Below are positions 45,791 to 59,541 of a stretch of 64,000 nucleotides of DNA, piece after piece. Source of the DNA: Nicotiana tabacum (lineage: Eukaryota > Streptophyta > Magnoliopsida > Solanales > Solanaceae); the NCBI RefSeq assembly GCF_000715075.1, contig NC_134087.1, forward strand, positions 157,281,436 to 157,345,435, read 5' to 3'. The translations under genes and the position numbers were made by a program. The notes under the pieces are model-generated. The model had not been told where the DNA came from. It made no database searches and saw only the letters and a list, made by a program, of their open reading frames with translations. The stretch's first letter is position 1; each line of letters opens with the position of its first letter.

Positions 45791-48700
45791 TCTTTGGCCT
45801 CAAATATATTTCAAAATTTCGTCGAAATACTAACCCGTAATTGTTTGATCGAGGTCGAACTCTACTCTTTGGCGAATGCCCTTAGCCTTAAGGGTGTTAT
45901 TTTGAACTTTTGTCGAAATATTAACCCGTCGTTGTTCGATCGAGGTCGAACTCTTCTATTTGGCGAACGCCCTTAGCCTTAAGGGTGTTATTTCGAACTT
46001 TCATCGAAATATTAACACGTCGTTGTTCGATCGAGGTCGAACTTTACTCTTTGGCGAATGCCTTTGGCCTTAAAGGTGTTATTTAGAACTTTCGTCGAAA
46101 TATTAACCTGTCGTTGTTCGAACAATGTCGAACTCTTCTCTTTGGTAAAGTCCCTTGGCCTTAAGAGTGTTATTTCGAACTTTCATCGAAATATTAACTC
46201 GTCGTTGTTCGATCGAGGTCAAACTCTTCTCTTTGGAAAAGGCCCTTGGCCTTAAGGGTGTTATTTCGAACTTTCGTCGAAATATTAACCCGCCGATGTT
46301 CGATCGAGGTCGAACTTCTTCTCTTTGGTGAAGGCCCTTGGCCTTAAGGTGTTATTTCTAACTTTCGTAGAAATAATAACCGGTTGTTGTTCGATCGAGG
46401 TCGGAGCTCTTCTCTTTGGCGAAGGCCCTTGGCCTTAAGCGTCTTATTTTGAACTTTCGTCAAAATATTAACCCGCCATTGTTCGATCGAGGTTGAACTC
46501 TTCTTTTTGGCCAAGGCCCTTGGCATTGAGGGTGTTATTTCAAACTTTCATCGAAATATTAACCCGTCGTTATTCGATCGAGGTCGAACTCTTCTCTTTG
46601 GAAAAGGCCCTTAGCCTTAAGGATGTTATTTCAAACTTATGTCGAAATATTAACCCTTTGTCATTCGATCGAGGTCGAACTTCTTCTTTTTGGAGAAAGC
46701 CCTTGGCCTTAAGGGTGTTATTTCAAACTTTCGTCAAAATATTAACCAGTCGTTTTTCGTTCGAGGTCGAACTCTTCTCTTTGGCGAAGGCCCTTTGCCT
46801 TATGTGTGTTATTTTTGTCGAAATATTAACCTGTAGTTGTTCGATCGAGGTCGAACTCTTCTCTTTGGCGAAGGCCCTTGGACTTAAAGGTGTTATTTCG
46901 AACTTTCGTCGAAATATTAACCCTTCGTGATTCGATCGAGGTCGAACTTCTTCTTTTTGGTGAAAGCCCTTGGCCTTAAGGGTATTATTTCGAACTTTCA
47001 TCGAAATATTAATACGTCGTTGTTCGATCGAGTTCGAACTCTTCTCTTTGTAGAAGGCCCTTGGGCTTAAGGGTGTTATTTCGAACTTTCGTCGAAATAT
47101 TAACCCATCGATGTTCGATCGAGGTCGAACTTCTTCTGTTTTGTGAAGGTCCTTAGCCTTAAGGGGTTATTTCGAACTTTCGTCGAAATATTAACCCGTC
47201 TTTGTTCGATCGAGGTCGAACTCTTCTATTTGGCGAACGCCCTTAGCCTTAAGGGTGTTATTTCGAACTTTCATCGAAATATTAACACGTCGTTGTTCGA
47301 TCGAGGTCGAACTTTACTCTTTGGCGAATGCCTTTGGCCTTAAAGGTGTTATTTAGAACTTTCGTCGAAATATTAACCTGTCGTTGTTCGAACAATGTCG
47401 AACTCTTCTCTTTGGTAAAGTCCCTTGGCCTTAAGGGTGTTATTTCGAACTTTCGTCAAAATATTAACCCATCGTTGTTCGATCGAGGTCGAACTTTTCT
47501 CTTTGGAGAAGGTCCTTGGCCTTAAGGGTGTTATTTCAAACTTTCGTCGAAATATTAACCCGCCGATGTTCGATCGAGGTCGAACTTCTTCTCTTTGGCG
47601 AAGTCCCTTGGCCTCAAGGGGTTATTTTGAACTTTCGTCGAAATATTAACCTGTCGTTGTTCGATCGAGGTCGAACTTCTTCTTTTTGGCGAAAGCCCTT
47701 GGCTTTAAGGGTATTATTTCGAACTTTAATCGAAATAATAATACGTCGTTGTTCGATCGAGTTCGAACTCTTCTCTTTGGAGAAGGCCCTTGGGCTTAAG
47801 GGTGTTATTTCGAACTTTCGTCGAAATATTAATCCATCGATGTTCGATCGAGGTCGAACTTCTTCTGTTTTGTGAAGGCCCTTAGCCTTAAGGGGTTATT
47901 TCTAACTTTCGTCGAAATATTAACCCGTCTTTGATCGATCGAGGTCGAACTATTCTCTTTGGCGAAGGCCCTCGGCCTTAAGGGTGTTATTTCGGACTTT
48001 CATCGAAATATTAACCCGTCGTTGTTTGATCGAGGTCGAACTCTACTCTTTGGCGAATGCCCTTGGCCTTAAAGGTGTTATTTCATACTTTTGTCGAAAT
48101 ATTAACCTATCGTTGTTCGATCAAGGTCGAACTCTTCTTTTGGCGAAGGCCCTTGGCCTTAAGGGTGTTATTTCGAACTTTCGTCGAAATATTAACCCAT
48201 CGTTGTTCGATCGAGGTCGAACTCTTCTGTCTTTGGAGAAGGTCCTTGGCCTTAAGGGTTTTATTTCAAACTTTCGTCGAAATATTAACCCGCCGATGTT
48301 CGATCGAGGTCGAACTTCTTCTCTTTGGCGAAGTCCCTTGGCCTCAAGGTCTTATTTTGAACTTTCGTCGAAATATTAACCCGTCGTTGTTCGATCGAGG
48401 TTGAACTCTTATCTTTGGCTAAGGCCCTTGGCCTTAAGGGTGTTATTTCAAGCTTTCGTCGAAATATTAACGCGTCGTTATTCGATCGAGGTCGAACTCT
48501 TCTCTTTGGCAAAGGCCCTTAGCCTTAAGGGTGTTATTTCGAACTTTTATCGATATAATAACCCTTAATTATTCGATCGAGGTCGAACCCTTCTCTTTGT
48601 CGAAGGCCCTTGGTCTTAAGGGTGTTATTTCGAACTTTCGTCGAAATACTAACCCTTCGTTATTCGATCGAGGTCGAACTTCTTTTTGGCGAAGGACCTT

Positions 48701-51700
48701 GGCCTTAAGGGTATTATTTCGAACTTTCGTTGAAATATTAATACGTCGTTGTTCGATCGATGTCGAACTCCTCTCTTTGGAGAAGGCCCTTGGCCTTAAG
48801 GGTGTTATTTCGATCTTTCGTCGAAATATTAACCTGTCGTTGTTCGATCGAGGTCGAACTCTACTCTTTGGCGAATGCACTTAGCCTTAAAGGTGTTATT
48901 TCGAACTTTCGTCGAAATATTAACCTATCGTTGTTCAATCAATGTCGAACTCTTCTCTTTGGAAAAGTCCCTTGGCCTTAAGGTTGTTATTTCGAACTTT
49001 CGTCGAAATATTAACCCGTCGTTGTTCGATCGAAGTCGAACACTTCACTTTGGAGAAGGCCCTTGGCCTTAAGGGGTTATTTCGAACTTTCGTCGAAATA
49101 TTAACCAATCGTTGTTCGATCGAGGTCGGAGCTCTTCTCTTTGGCGAAGACCCTTGTCCTTAAGGGTGTTATTTTGAACTTTCGTCGAAATATTAACCCG
49201 TCGTTGTTCGATCGAGGTTGAACTCTTCTATTTGGCCAAGGCCCTTGGCCTTAAGGGTGTTATTTCAAACTTTCGTCGAAATATTAAACCGTCGTTATTC
49301 GATCGAGGTCGAACTCTTTTATTTGGCAAAGACCCTTAGCCTTAAGGGTGTTATTTCGAACTTTTGTCCAAATATTAACCTGTAGTTATTCGATCGAGGT
49401 CGAACTCTTCTCTTTGGCGAAGGCCCTTGGACTTAAAGGTGTTATTTCGATCTTTCGTCGAAATATTAACCCTTTGTCATTTGATCGAGGTCGAACTTCT
49501 TCTTTTTGGCGAAGGCCCTTGGCCTTAAGGGTATTATTTCGAACTTTCATCAAATTATTAATACGTCGTTGTTCGATCGAGGTCGAACTCTTCTCTTTCG
49601 AGAAGGCACTTTGAATTAAGGGTGTTATTTTGAACTTTCGTCGAAATATTAACCCGTCGATGTTCGATCGAGATCAAACTTCTTCTCTTTGGCGAAGGCC
49701 CTTGCCCTTATGGTGTTATTTCAAACTTTCGTCGAAATATTAACCCGTCTTTTTTCGATCGAGGTCGAACTCTTCTCTTTGGCGAAGGCCCTTGGCCTTA
49801 AGGGTGTTATTTCAAACTTTCATCGAAATATTAACCCGTCGTTGTTTGATCGATGTCGAACTCTACTCTTTGGTGAATGCCCTTGGCCTTAAATGTGTTA
49901 TTTTCAACTTTCGTCGAAATATTAACCCTTCGTTGTTCGATCAAGGTCGAACTCTTCACTTTGGCAAAGTCCCTTGGCCTTAACGGTGTTATTTCGCACT
50001 TTCGTCGAAATATTAACCTGTCGTTGTTCGATCGAGGTCGAACCCTTCTCTTTGGAAGAGTCCCTTGGCCTTAAGGGTGTTATTTTGAATTTTCGTTGAA
50101 ATATTAACCCGCCGATGTTCGATCGAGGTCGAACTTCTTCTCTTTGGCAAAGGCCCTTGGCCTTAAGGGATCATTTCGAACTTTCGTCGAAATATTAACT
50201 TGTCGTTGTTCGATCGAGGTCGAGCTTTTCTCTTTGGCGAAGGCCCTTTTCCTTAAGGGTATTACTTTGAACTTTCGTCGAAATATTAACCCGTCGTTGT
50301 TCGATCGAGGTTGAACACTTCTCTTTGGCCAAGGCCCTTGTCCTTAAGGGTGTTATTTCAAACTTTCGTCGAAATATTAACCCGTCGTTATTCGTTTGAG
50401 GTCGAACTCTTCTCTTTGGCAAAGGCCCTTAGCCTTAAGGGTGTTATTTCGAACCTTTTTCAAAATATTAACCCGTAGTTGTTCGATCGAGGTCGAACTC
50501 GTATGTTTGGCGAAGGCCTTTAGCTTAAGGGTGTTATTTCGAACTTTCGTCGAAATATTAACCCTTCGTCGTTCGATCGAGGTCGAACTTCTTCTTTTTG
50601 GCGAAGGCCCTTGGCCTTAAGGGTATTATTTCGAACTTTCGTCGAAATACTAATATGTCATTGTTCGATCGAGGTCAAACTCTTCTCTTTGGAAAAGGCC
50701 CTTGGCCTTAAGGGGTTATTTCGAACTGTCGTCGAAATGTTAACCCGTGGTTGTTCGATCGAGGTCGAACTCTTCTCTTTGGCGAAGGCCCTTGGCCTTA
50801 AGGGTGTTATTTCGGACTTTCGTCGAAATATTAACCCGTCGTTGTTCGATCAAGGTCGAACTCTTCTCTTTGGTGAATGCCCTTGGCCATAAAGGTGTTA
50901 TTTCAAACTTTCGTCAAAATATTAACCTGTCGTTGTTCGATCAAGGTCGAACTTTTCTCTTTGGCAAAGTCCCTTGGCCTTAAGGGTGATATTTCGAACT
51001 TTTGTCGACATATTTGCTCGTCATTGTTCGATCGAGGTCAAACTTCTTCTCTTTGGCAAAGGCCCTTGACATTAAGGGGTCATTTCAAACTTTAGTCGAA
51101 ATATTAACCCGTCGTTGTTCGATCGAGGTCGAGCTCTTCTCTTTGGCGAAGGCCCTTGGCCTTGAGGGTGTTACTTTGAACTTTCGTCGAAATATTAACC
51201 CGTCGTTATTCGTTCGAGGTCGAACTCTTCTCTTTGGCAAAGGCCCTTAGCCTTAAGTGTGTTATTTTGAACTTTTGTTGAAATAATAACCTGTAATTGT
51301 TCGATCGAGGTCGAACTCTTCTCTTTGTTGAAGGCCCTTGGACTTAAGGGTGTTATTTCAAACTTTCGTCGAAATATTAACCATTCGTCGTTCGATCGAG
51401 GTCGAACTTCTTTTTAGCGAAGGCTCTTGGCCTTAAGGGTATTATTTCGAATTTTCGTCGAAACATTAATACGTCGTTGTTCGATCGAGGTTGAACTCTT
51501 CTCTTTGGAGAGGGCCCTTGGCCTTAAGGGTGTTATTTCGAACTTTCGTCGAAATATTAACCCGTCGATGTTCGATCAAGGTCAAACTTCTTCTCTTTGG
51601 CGAAGGCCCTTCGCATTAAAGGGTTATTTCAAACTCTCGTCGAAATATTAACCCGTCGTTGTTCGATCGAGGTCGAACTCTTCTCTTTGGCGAATGCCCT

Positions 51701-54700
51701 TGTCCATAACGGTGTTATTTCAAACTTTCGTCAAAATATTAACCTGTCGTTGTTTGATCAAGGTCGAACTTTTCTCTTTGGCAAAGTCCCTTGGCCTTAT
51801 GGGTGTTATTTCGAACTATCGTCGAAATATTAACCAGTCGTTGTTTGATCGAGGTCGAACTCTTCTCTTTGGAGAAGGCCCTTGGCCTTAAGGGTGTTAT
51901 TTCGAACATCCGTCAAAATATTAACCCGCCGATGTTCGATCGAGGTCGAACTTCTTCTCTTTGGCGAAGGCCCTTGGCCTTAAGGGGTTATTTCAAAATT
52001 TCGTCGAAATATTAATAGGTCGTTGTTCGATCGAGGTCGAAGCTCTTCTCTTTGGCGAAGGCCCTTGGCCTTAAGGGTGTTATTTGGAACTTTCGTCGAA
52101 ATATTAACCCGTTGTTGTTCGATCGAGGTTGAACTCTTCTCTTTGGCCAAGGCCTTTGGCCTTAAGGGTGTTATTTCAAACTTACGTCGAAATATTAACC
52201 CGTCGTTATTCGATCGAGGTCGAACTCTTCTCTTTGGAAAAGGCCCTTAGCCTTAAGGGTGTTATTTCGAACTTTTTTCGAAATATTAACCCGTAATTGT
52301 TCGATCGAGGTCGAACTCTTCTCTTTGGCGAAGGCCCTTGGACTTAAAGGTGTTATTTTGAACTTTCGTCGAAATATTAACCCTTTGTCATTCGATCGAG
52401 GTCGAACTTCTTCTTTTTGGCGAAGGCCCTTGGCCTTAAGGGTATTATTTCGAACTTTCATCGAAATTTTAATACGTCGTTGTCGATCGAGGTCGAACTC
52501 TTCTCTTTGAAAAAGGCCCTTGGCCTTAAGGGTATTATTTCATACTTTTGTCAAAATATTAACCCATCGTTGTTCGATTGAGGTCGAACTCTTCTCTTTG
52601 GCGAAGGTTCTTGGCCTTAAGGGTATTATTTTGAACTTTCATCGAAATATTAACCCGTCGTTGTTCGATTGAGATCAAACTCTTCTCTTTGGCGATTGCT
52701 CTTGGCCTTAAAGGTGTTATTTCAAACTTTCGTCGAAATATAAACCTGTCGTTGTTCGATCAAATTCGAACTTTTCTCTTCGGCAAAGTCCCTTGGCCTT
52801 AAGGGTGTTATTTCGAACTTTTGACGAAATGTTGACCCGTCGTTGTTCGATCGAGGTCGAACTCTTCTCTATGGAAAAGGCCCTTGGATTTAAGGGTTTT
52901 ATTTCGAACTTTCGTCGAAATATTAACCTGCCGATGTTCGATCGAGGTCGAACTTCTTCACTTTGGCGAAGGCCCTTGGCCTTAAGGGGTTATTTCGAAC
53001 TTTCATCGAAATATTAACCTGTCGTTGTTCGATCGAGGTCGAGCTCTTCTCTTTGGAAAAGGCCCTTGGCCATAAGGGTGTTATTTTGAACTTTCGTCGA
53101 AATATTAACCCGTCGTTGTTAGATCGAGGTTGAAATCTTCTCTTTGGCCAAGGACCTTGGCCTTAAGGGTGTTATTTCAAACTTTCATCGAAATATTAAC
53201 TCGTCATTATTCGATCGAGGTCGAACTCTTCTCTTTGGCGAAGGCCTTTTGCCTTAAGTGTGTTATTTTTGTTGAAATATTAACCCGTAGTTGTTCGATC
53301 GAGGTCGAACTCTTCTCTTTGGCGAAGGCCCTTGGACATAAGGATGTTATTTCGAACTTTTTTCGAAATATTAACCCTTCGTCGTTCGATCGAGGTCGAA
53401 CTTCTTCTTTTTAGCGAAGGCCCTTGGCCTTATGGGTATTATTTTGAACTTTCGTCAAAATATTAACCCGTCGTTGTTCGATCGAGATCGAACTCTTCTC
53501 TTTGGGGAATGCCCTTGGCCTTAAAGGTGTTATTTCAAACTTTCGTCAAAATATTAACCTGTCGTTGTTCGATCAAGGTCGAACTTTTCTCTTTGGCAAA
53601 GTCCCTTTGCCTTAAGGGTGATATTTCGAACTTTTGTCAAAATATTTACCCGTCGTTGTTCGATCGAGGTCGAACTCTTCTCTATGGAAAAGGCCCTTGG
53701 CTTTAAGGGTTTTATTCCGAACTTTCGTCGAAATATTAACCCACCGATGTTCGATCGAGGTAGAAATTCTTCTCTTTGGCGAAGGCCCTTGGCCTTACGG
53801 GGTTATTTCGAACTTTCGTCGAAATATTAACCTGTCGTTGTTCGATCGAAGTCGAGCTCTTCTCTTTGGCGAAGGCTCTTGGCCTTAAGGGTATTATTTC
53901 GATCTTTTGTCAAAATATTAACCCGTCGTTGTTCGATTGAGGTCGAACTCTTCTCTTTGGCGAACGCCCTTGGCCTTAAGGGTATTATTTTGAACTTTCA
54001 TCGAAATATTAACCCGTCGTTGTTCGATTGAGATCAAACTCTTATCTTTGGCGAATGCCCTTGGCCTTAAAGGTGTTATTTCAAACTTTCGTCGAAATAT
54101 TAACCTGTCGTTGTTCGGTCAAGGTCGAACTTTTCTCTTCAGCAAAGTCCCTTGGCCTTAAAGGTGTTATTTCGAACTTTTGTCGAAATATTTACCCGTC
54201 GTTGTTCGATCGAGTTCGAACTCTTCTCTATGGAAATGGCCCTTGGATTTAAGGGTTTTATTTCGAACTTTCGTCGAAATATTAACCCGTCGATGTTCGA
54301 TCAAGGTCGAACTTCTTCTCTTTGGCGAAAGCCCTTGGCCTTGAGGGGTTATTTTAAACTTTCATCGAAATATTAACCTGTCGTTGTTCGATTGAGGTTG
54401 AGCTCTTCTCTTTGGCGAAGGCCCTTGGCCATAAGGGTGTTATTTTGAACTTTCATCGAAATATTAACCCGTCGTTGTTCGATCGAGGTTGAACTCTTCT
54501 CTTTGGCCAAGGACCTTGGCCTTAAGGGTGTTATTTTAATCTTTCGTTGAAATATTAACCAGTCGTTATTCGATCGATGTCAAAATTGAAATATTAACCC
54601 ATCGTTATTATATCGAGGTCAAACTCTTCTCTTTGGCAAAGGCCCTTAGCCTTAAGGGTGTTTTTCGAACTTTTTTCAAAATATTAACCTGTAGTTGTTC

Positions 54701-55264
54701 GATCAAGGTCGAACTCTTATCTTTGGCGAAGGCCGTTAGCTTAAGGGTGTTATTTCGAACTTTCGTCGAAATATTAATCCTTCGTCGTTCGATCAAGGTC
54801 GAACTTCTTCTTTTTAGCGAAGGCCCTTGGCCTTAAGGGTATTATTTCGAACTTTCGTCAAAATATTAACCCGTCGTTGTTCGATCGAGATCGAACTCTT
54901 CTCTTTGGCGAATTCCCTTGGCCTTAAAGGTGTTATTTCAAACTTTCGTCGAAATATTAACCTGTCGTTATTTTATCAAGGTCGAACTTTTCTCTTTGGC
55001 AAAGTCCCTTGGCCTTAAGAGTGTTATTTCGAACTTTTGTCGAAATATTTACCTTTCGTTGTTCGATCGAGGTCGAACTCTTCTCTTTGGCGAAGGCCCT
55101 TGGCTTTAAGGGTTTTATTTCGAACTTTCGTCGAAATATTAACCCGCCGATGTTCGATCGTGGTCGAACTTCTACTCTTTGGCGAAGGCCCTTGGCCTGA
55201 AGGGGTTATTTCGAACTTTCGCCGAAATATTAACCTGTCGTTGTTCGATCGAGGTCGAGCTCTT

Positions 55265-56588
55265 TTCTTTGGCGAAGGCTCTTGGCCTTAAGGGTGTTAT
55301 TTTGAACTTTCGTCGAAATATTAACCCGTCGTTGTTCGATCGAGGTTGAACTCTTCTCTTTTGCCAAGGACCTTGGCCTTAAGGGTATTATTTTGAACCT
55401 TCGTTGAAATATTAACCCGTCGTTATTCGATCGAGGTCAAAATTAAAATATTAACCCGTCATTATTTGATCGAGGTCAAACTCTTCTCTTTGGCAAATGC
55501 CCTTAGCCTTAAGGGTGTTATTTTGAACTTTTTTCAAAATATTAACCCGTAGTTGTTCGATCGAGGTTGAACTATTCTATTTGGCGAAGGCCCTTAGCTT
55601 AAGGATGTTATTTCGAACTTTCGTCGAAATATTAACCCTTTGTTGTTTGATCGAGGTCAAACTTCTTCTTTTTAGCGAAGGCCCTTAGCTTAAGGGTGTT
55701 ATTTCGAACTTTCGTCGAAATATTAACCCTTCGTCGTTTGATCGAGGTCGAACTTCTTCTTTTTGGCGAAGGCCCTTGGCCTTAAGGGTATTATTTCAAA
55801 CTTTCATCGAAATATTAACCTGTCGTTGTTCGATTGAGATCGAACTCTTCTCTTTGGGGAATGCCCTTGTCCTTAAAAGTGTTATTTCAAACTTTCATCG
55901 AAATATTAACCTGTCTTTGTTTGATAAAGGTCGAACTTTTCTCTTGGGCAAAGTCCCTTAGCCTTAAGGGTGTTATTTCGAACGTTTTCGAAATATTAAC
56001 CAGCCGATGTTCGTTCGAGGTCGAACTCTTCTCTTTAGCGAAGGTCCTTAGACTTAAGGGTGTTAATTCGAACTTTCGTCGAAATATTAACCCTTCATCG
56101 TTCGATCGAGGTTGAACTTCTTCTTTTTGGCGAAGGCCCTTGGCCTTAAGGGTATTATTTTGACCACTAGTCGATATATTAATCGGTCGTTGTTCGATCG
56201 AGGTCGAACGCTTCTCTTTGGCAAAGGCCCTTGGCCTTAATGGTGTTAATTTGAACTTTCGTCGAAATATTAACCCGTTGTTGTTCGATCGAGGTCGAAC
56301 TCTTCATTTTGGCGAAGGACCTTGACCTTAAGGGTGTTATTTCGAACTTTCGTCGAAATATTAACCCGTCGTTGTTCGATCGAGATCGAACTCTTCTCTT
56401 TGGCGAAGGCCCTTGGCCTTAGGGTGTTATTTCGAAATTTCATCGAAATATTAACCCGTCGTTGTTCGATCGAGGTCGAAGCTCTTCTCTTTGGCGAAGG
56501 CCTTTGGCCTTAAGGGTGTTATTTTGATTTTTTGTCGAAATATTAACCCGTCGTTGTTCGATCGAGGTTGAACTCTTCTCTTTGGCGA
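55265..56588 (+). repeat. 1.3-kb block of the satellite, copy 1
   Basis: Nearly identical to 58218-59541 at a constant offset of 2953 bp, including a truncated unit and rare variants such as TTTTGACCACTAGTCGATAT. About ten to fifteen differences by eye. Confidence 0.85.
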
Positions 56589-58217
56589 AGGCCCTTGCCC
56601 TTAAGGGTGTTATTTTGAACTTTCGTCGAAATATTAACCCGTCGTTGTTCGATCGAGCTTGAACTCTTCTCTTTGGCCAACGACCATGGCCTTAAGGGTG
56701 TTATTTCAAACTTTCGTTTAAATATTAACTCGTCGTTGTTCGATTGAGATCGAACTCTTCTTTTGGGGGAATGCCCTTGGCCTAAAAGGTGTTATTTCAA
56801 ACTTTCGTCGAAATATTAACCTGTCGTTGTTCGATCAAGGTCGAACGTTTCTCTTTGGCAAAGTCCCTTGGCCTTAAGGGTGTTATTTCGAACTTTTGTC
56901 GAAATATTTACCCATTGTTGTTTAATCAAGGTCAAACTCTTCTCTTTGGAAAAGGCCCTTTGATTTAAGGGTTTTATTTCGAACCTTCGTCGAAATATTA
57001 ACCCGCCGATTTTCGATCGAGGTCGAACATCTCTCTCTTTGGGTAAGGCCATTGAACTTAAGGGGTTATTTCAAACTTTCGTCGAAATATTAACCTGTCG
57101 TTGTTCGATCGAGGTCGAGCTCTTCTCTTTGGCCAAGGACCTTGGACTTAAGGGTGTTATTTCAAACTTTCGTTGAAATATTAACCCGTCGTTATTTGAT
57201 CGAGGTCAAACTCTTCTCTTTGGCAAAGACCCTTAGCCTTAAGGGTGTTATTTCTAACTCTTTTCAAAATATTAACCCGTAGTTGTTCGATCGAGGTCGA
57301 ACTCTTCTCTTTGGCAAAGGCCCTTAGCTTAAGGGTGTTATTTCGAACTTTCATCGAAATATTAACCCTTCGTCGTTCGATTGAGTTCGAACTTCTTCTT
57401 TTTGGCGAAGGCCCTTGGCCTTAAGGGTATTATTTCAAACTTTCATCGAAATATTAACCCGTAGTTGTTCGATTGAGGTCGAACTCTTCTCTTTGGCGAA
57501 GGCCCTTGGCCTTAATGGTGTTAATTTGAACTTTCGTTGAAATATTAACCCGTAGTTGTTCGATCGAGGTCCAACTCTTCTCTTTGGCGAAGGCCCTTAG
57601 ACTTAAGGGTGTTATTTCGAGTTTTCATCGAAATATTAACCCTACATCGTTCGATCGAGGTCGAACTTCTTATTTTTGGCGAAGGCCCTTGGCCTTAAGG
57701 GTATTATTTCGAACTTTCGTCGAAATACTAATACGTCGTTGTTCGATCGAGGTCGAACGCTTCTCTTTGGAAAAGGCCCTTGGCCTTAAGGGCGTTATTT
57801 CGAACTTTCATCAAAATATTAACCCGTCGATGTTCGATCGAGGTCGAACTTCTTCTCTTTGGATAAGGCCATTGGCCTTAAGGGGTTATTTCGATCTTTC
57901 ATCGAAATATTCACCCGTCGTTGTTCGATCAAGGTCGAACTCTTCTCTGGGGCGAAAGCCCTTGGCCTTACGGGTGTTATTTTGAACTTTCATCGAAATA
58001 TTAACCCATCATTATTCGATCGAGGTCGAACTCTTCCGTTTGGCCAAGGCCCTTGACCTTAAGGGTGTTATTTCAAACTTTCGTCAAAATAGTAACCCAT
58101 CCTTATTCGATCGAGGTCAAACTCTTGTCTTTGACGAAGGCCCTTGGGCTTAAGGGTGTTATTTTGAACTTTTGTCGAAATATTAACCCACAGTTATTCG
58201 ATCGAGGTCGAACTCTT

Positions 58218-59541
58218 CTCTTTGGCGAAGGCTCTTGGCCTTAAGGGTGTTATTTTGAACTTTCGTCGAAATATTAACCCGTCGTTGTTCGATCGAGGTT
58301 GAACTCTTCTCTTTTGCCAAGGACCTTGGCCTTAAGGGTATTATTTTGAACCTTCGTTGAAATATTAACCCGTCGTTATTCGATCGAGGTCAAAATTAAA
58401 ATATTAACCCGTCATTATTTGATCGAGGTCAAACTCTTCTCTTTGGCAAATGCCCTTAGCCTTAAGGGTGTTATTTTGAACTTTTTTCAAAATATTAACC
58501 CGTAGTTGTTCGATCGAGGTTGAACTCTTCTATTTGGCGAAGGCCCTTAGCTTAAGGATGTTATTTCGAACTTTCGTCGAAATATTAACCCTTTGTCGTT
58601 TGATCGAGGTCAAACTTCTTCTTTTTAGCGAAGGCCCTTAGCTTAAGGGTGTTATTTCGAACTTTCGTCGAAATATTAACCCTTCGTCGTTTGATCGAGG
58701 TCGAACTTCTTCTTTTTGGCGAAGGCCCTTGGCCTTAAGGGTATTATTTCAAACTTTCATCGAAATATTAACCTGTCGTTGTTCGATTGAGATCGAACTC
58801 TTCTCTTTGGGGAATGCCCTTGGCCTTAAAAGTGTTATTTCAAACTTTCATCGAAATATTAACCTGTCGTTGTTTGATAAAGGTCGAACTTTTCTCTTGG
58901 GCAAAGTCCCTTAGCCTTAAGGGTGTTATTTCGAACGTTTTCGAAATATTAACCAACCGATGTTCGTTCGAGGTCAAACTCTTCTCTTTAGCGAAGGTCC
59001 TTAGACTTAAGGGTGTTAATTCGAACTTTCGTCGAAATATTAACCCTTCATCGTTCGATCGAGGTTGAACTTCTTCTTTTTGGCGAAGGATCTTGGCCTT
59101 AAGGGTATTATTTTGACCATTAGTCGATATATTAACCGGTCGTTGTTCGATCGAGGTCGAACGCTTCTCTTTGGCAAAGGCCCTTGGCCTTAATGGTGTT
59201 AATTTGAACTTTCGTCGAAATATTAACCCGTTGTTGTTCGATCGAGGTCGAACTCTTCATTTTGGCGAAGGACCTTGACCTTAAGGGTGTTATTTCGAAC
59301 TTTCGTCGAAATATTAACCCGTCGTTGTTCGATCGAGATCGAACTCTTCTCTTTGGCGAAGGCCCTTGGCCTTAGGGTGTTATTTCGAAATTTCATCGAA
59401 ATATTAACCCGTCGTTGTTCGATCGAGGTCGAAGCTCTTCTCTTTGGCGAAGGCCTTTGGCCTTAAGGGTGTTATTTTGATTTTTTGTCGAAATATTAAC
59501 CCGTCGTTGTTCGATCGAGGTTGAACTCTTCTCTTTGGCCA
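58218..59541 (+). repeat. 1.3-kb block of the satellite, copy 2
   Basis: Second copy of the 55265-56588 block. Identity starts at the GGCGAAGGCTCTTGG unit and ends after GTTGAACTCTTCTC, where copy 1 continues GGCGAAGG and copy 2 continues GGCCAAGG. Confidence 0.85.
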
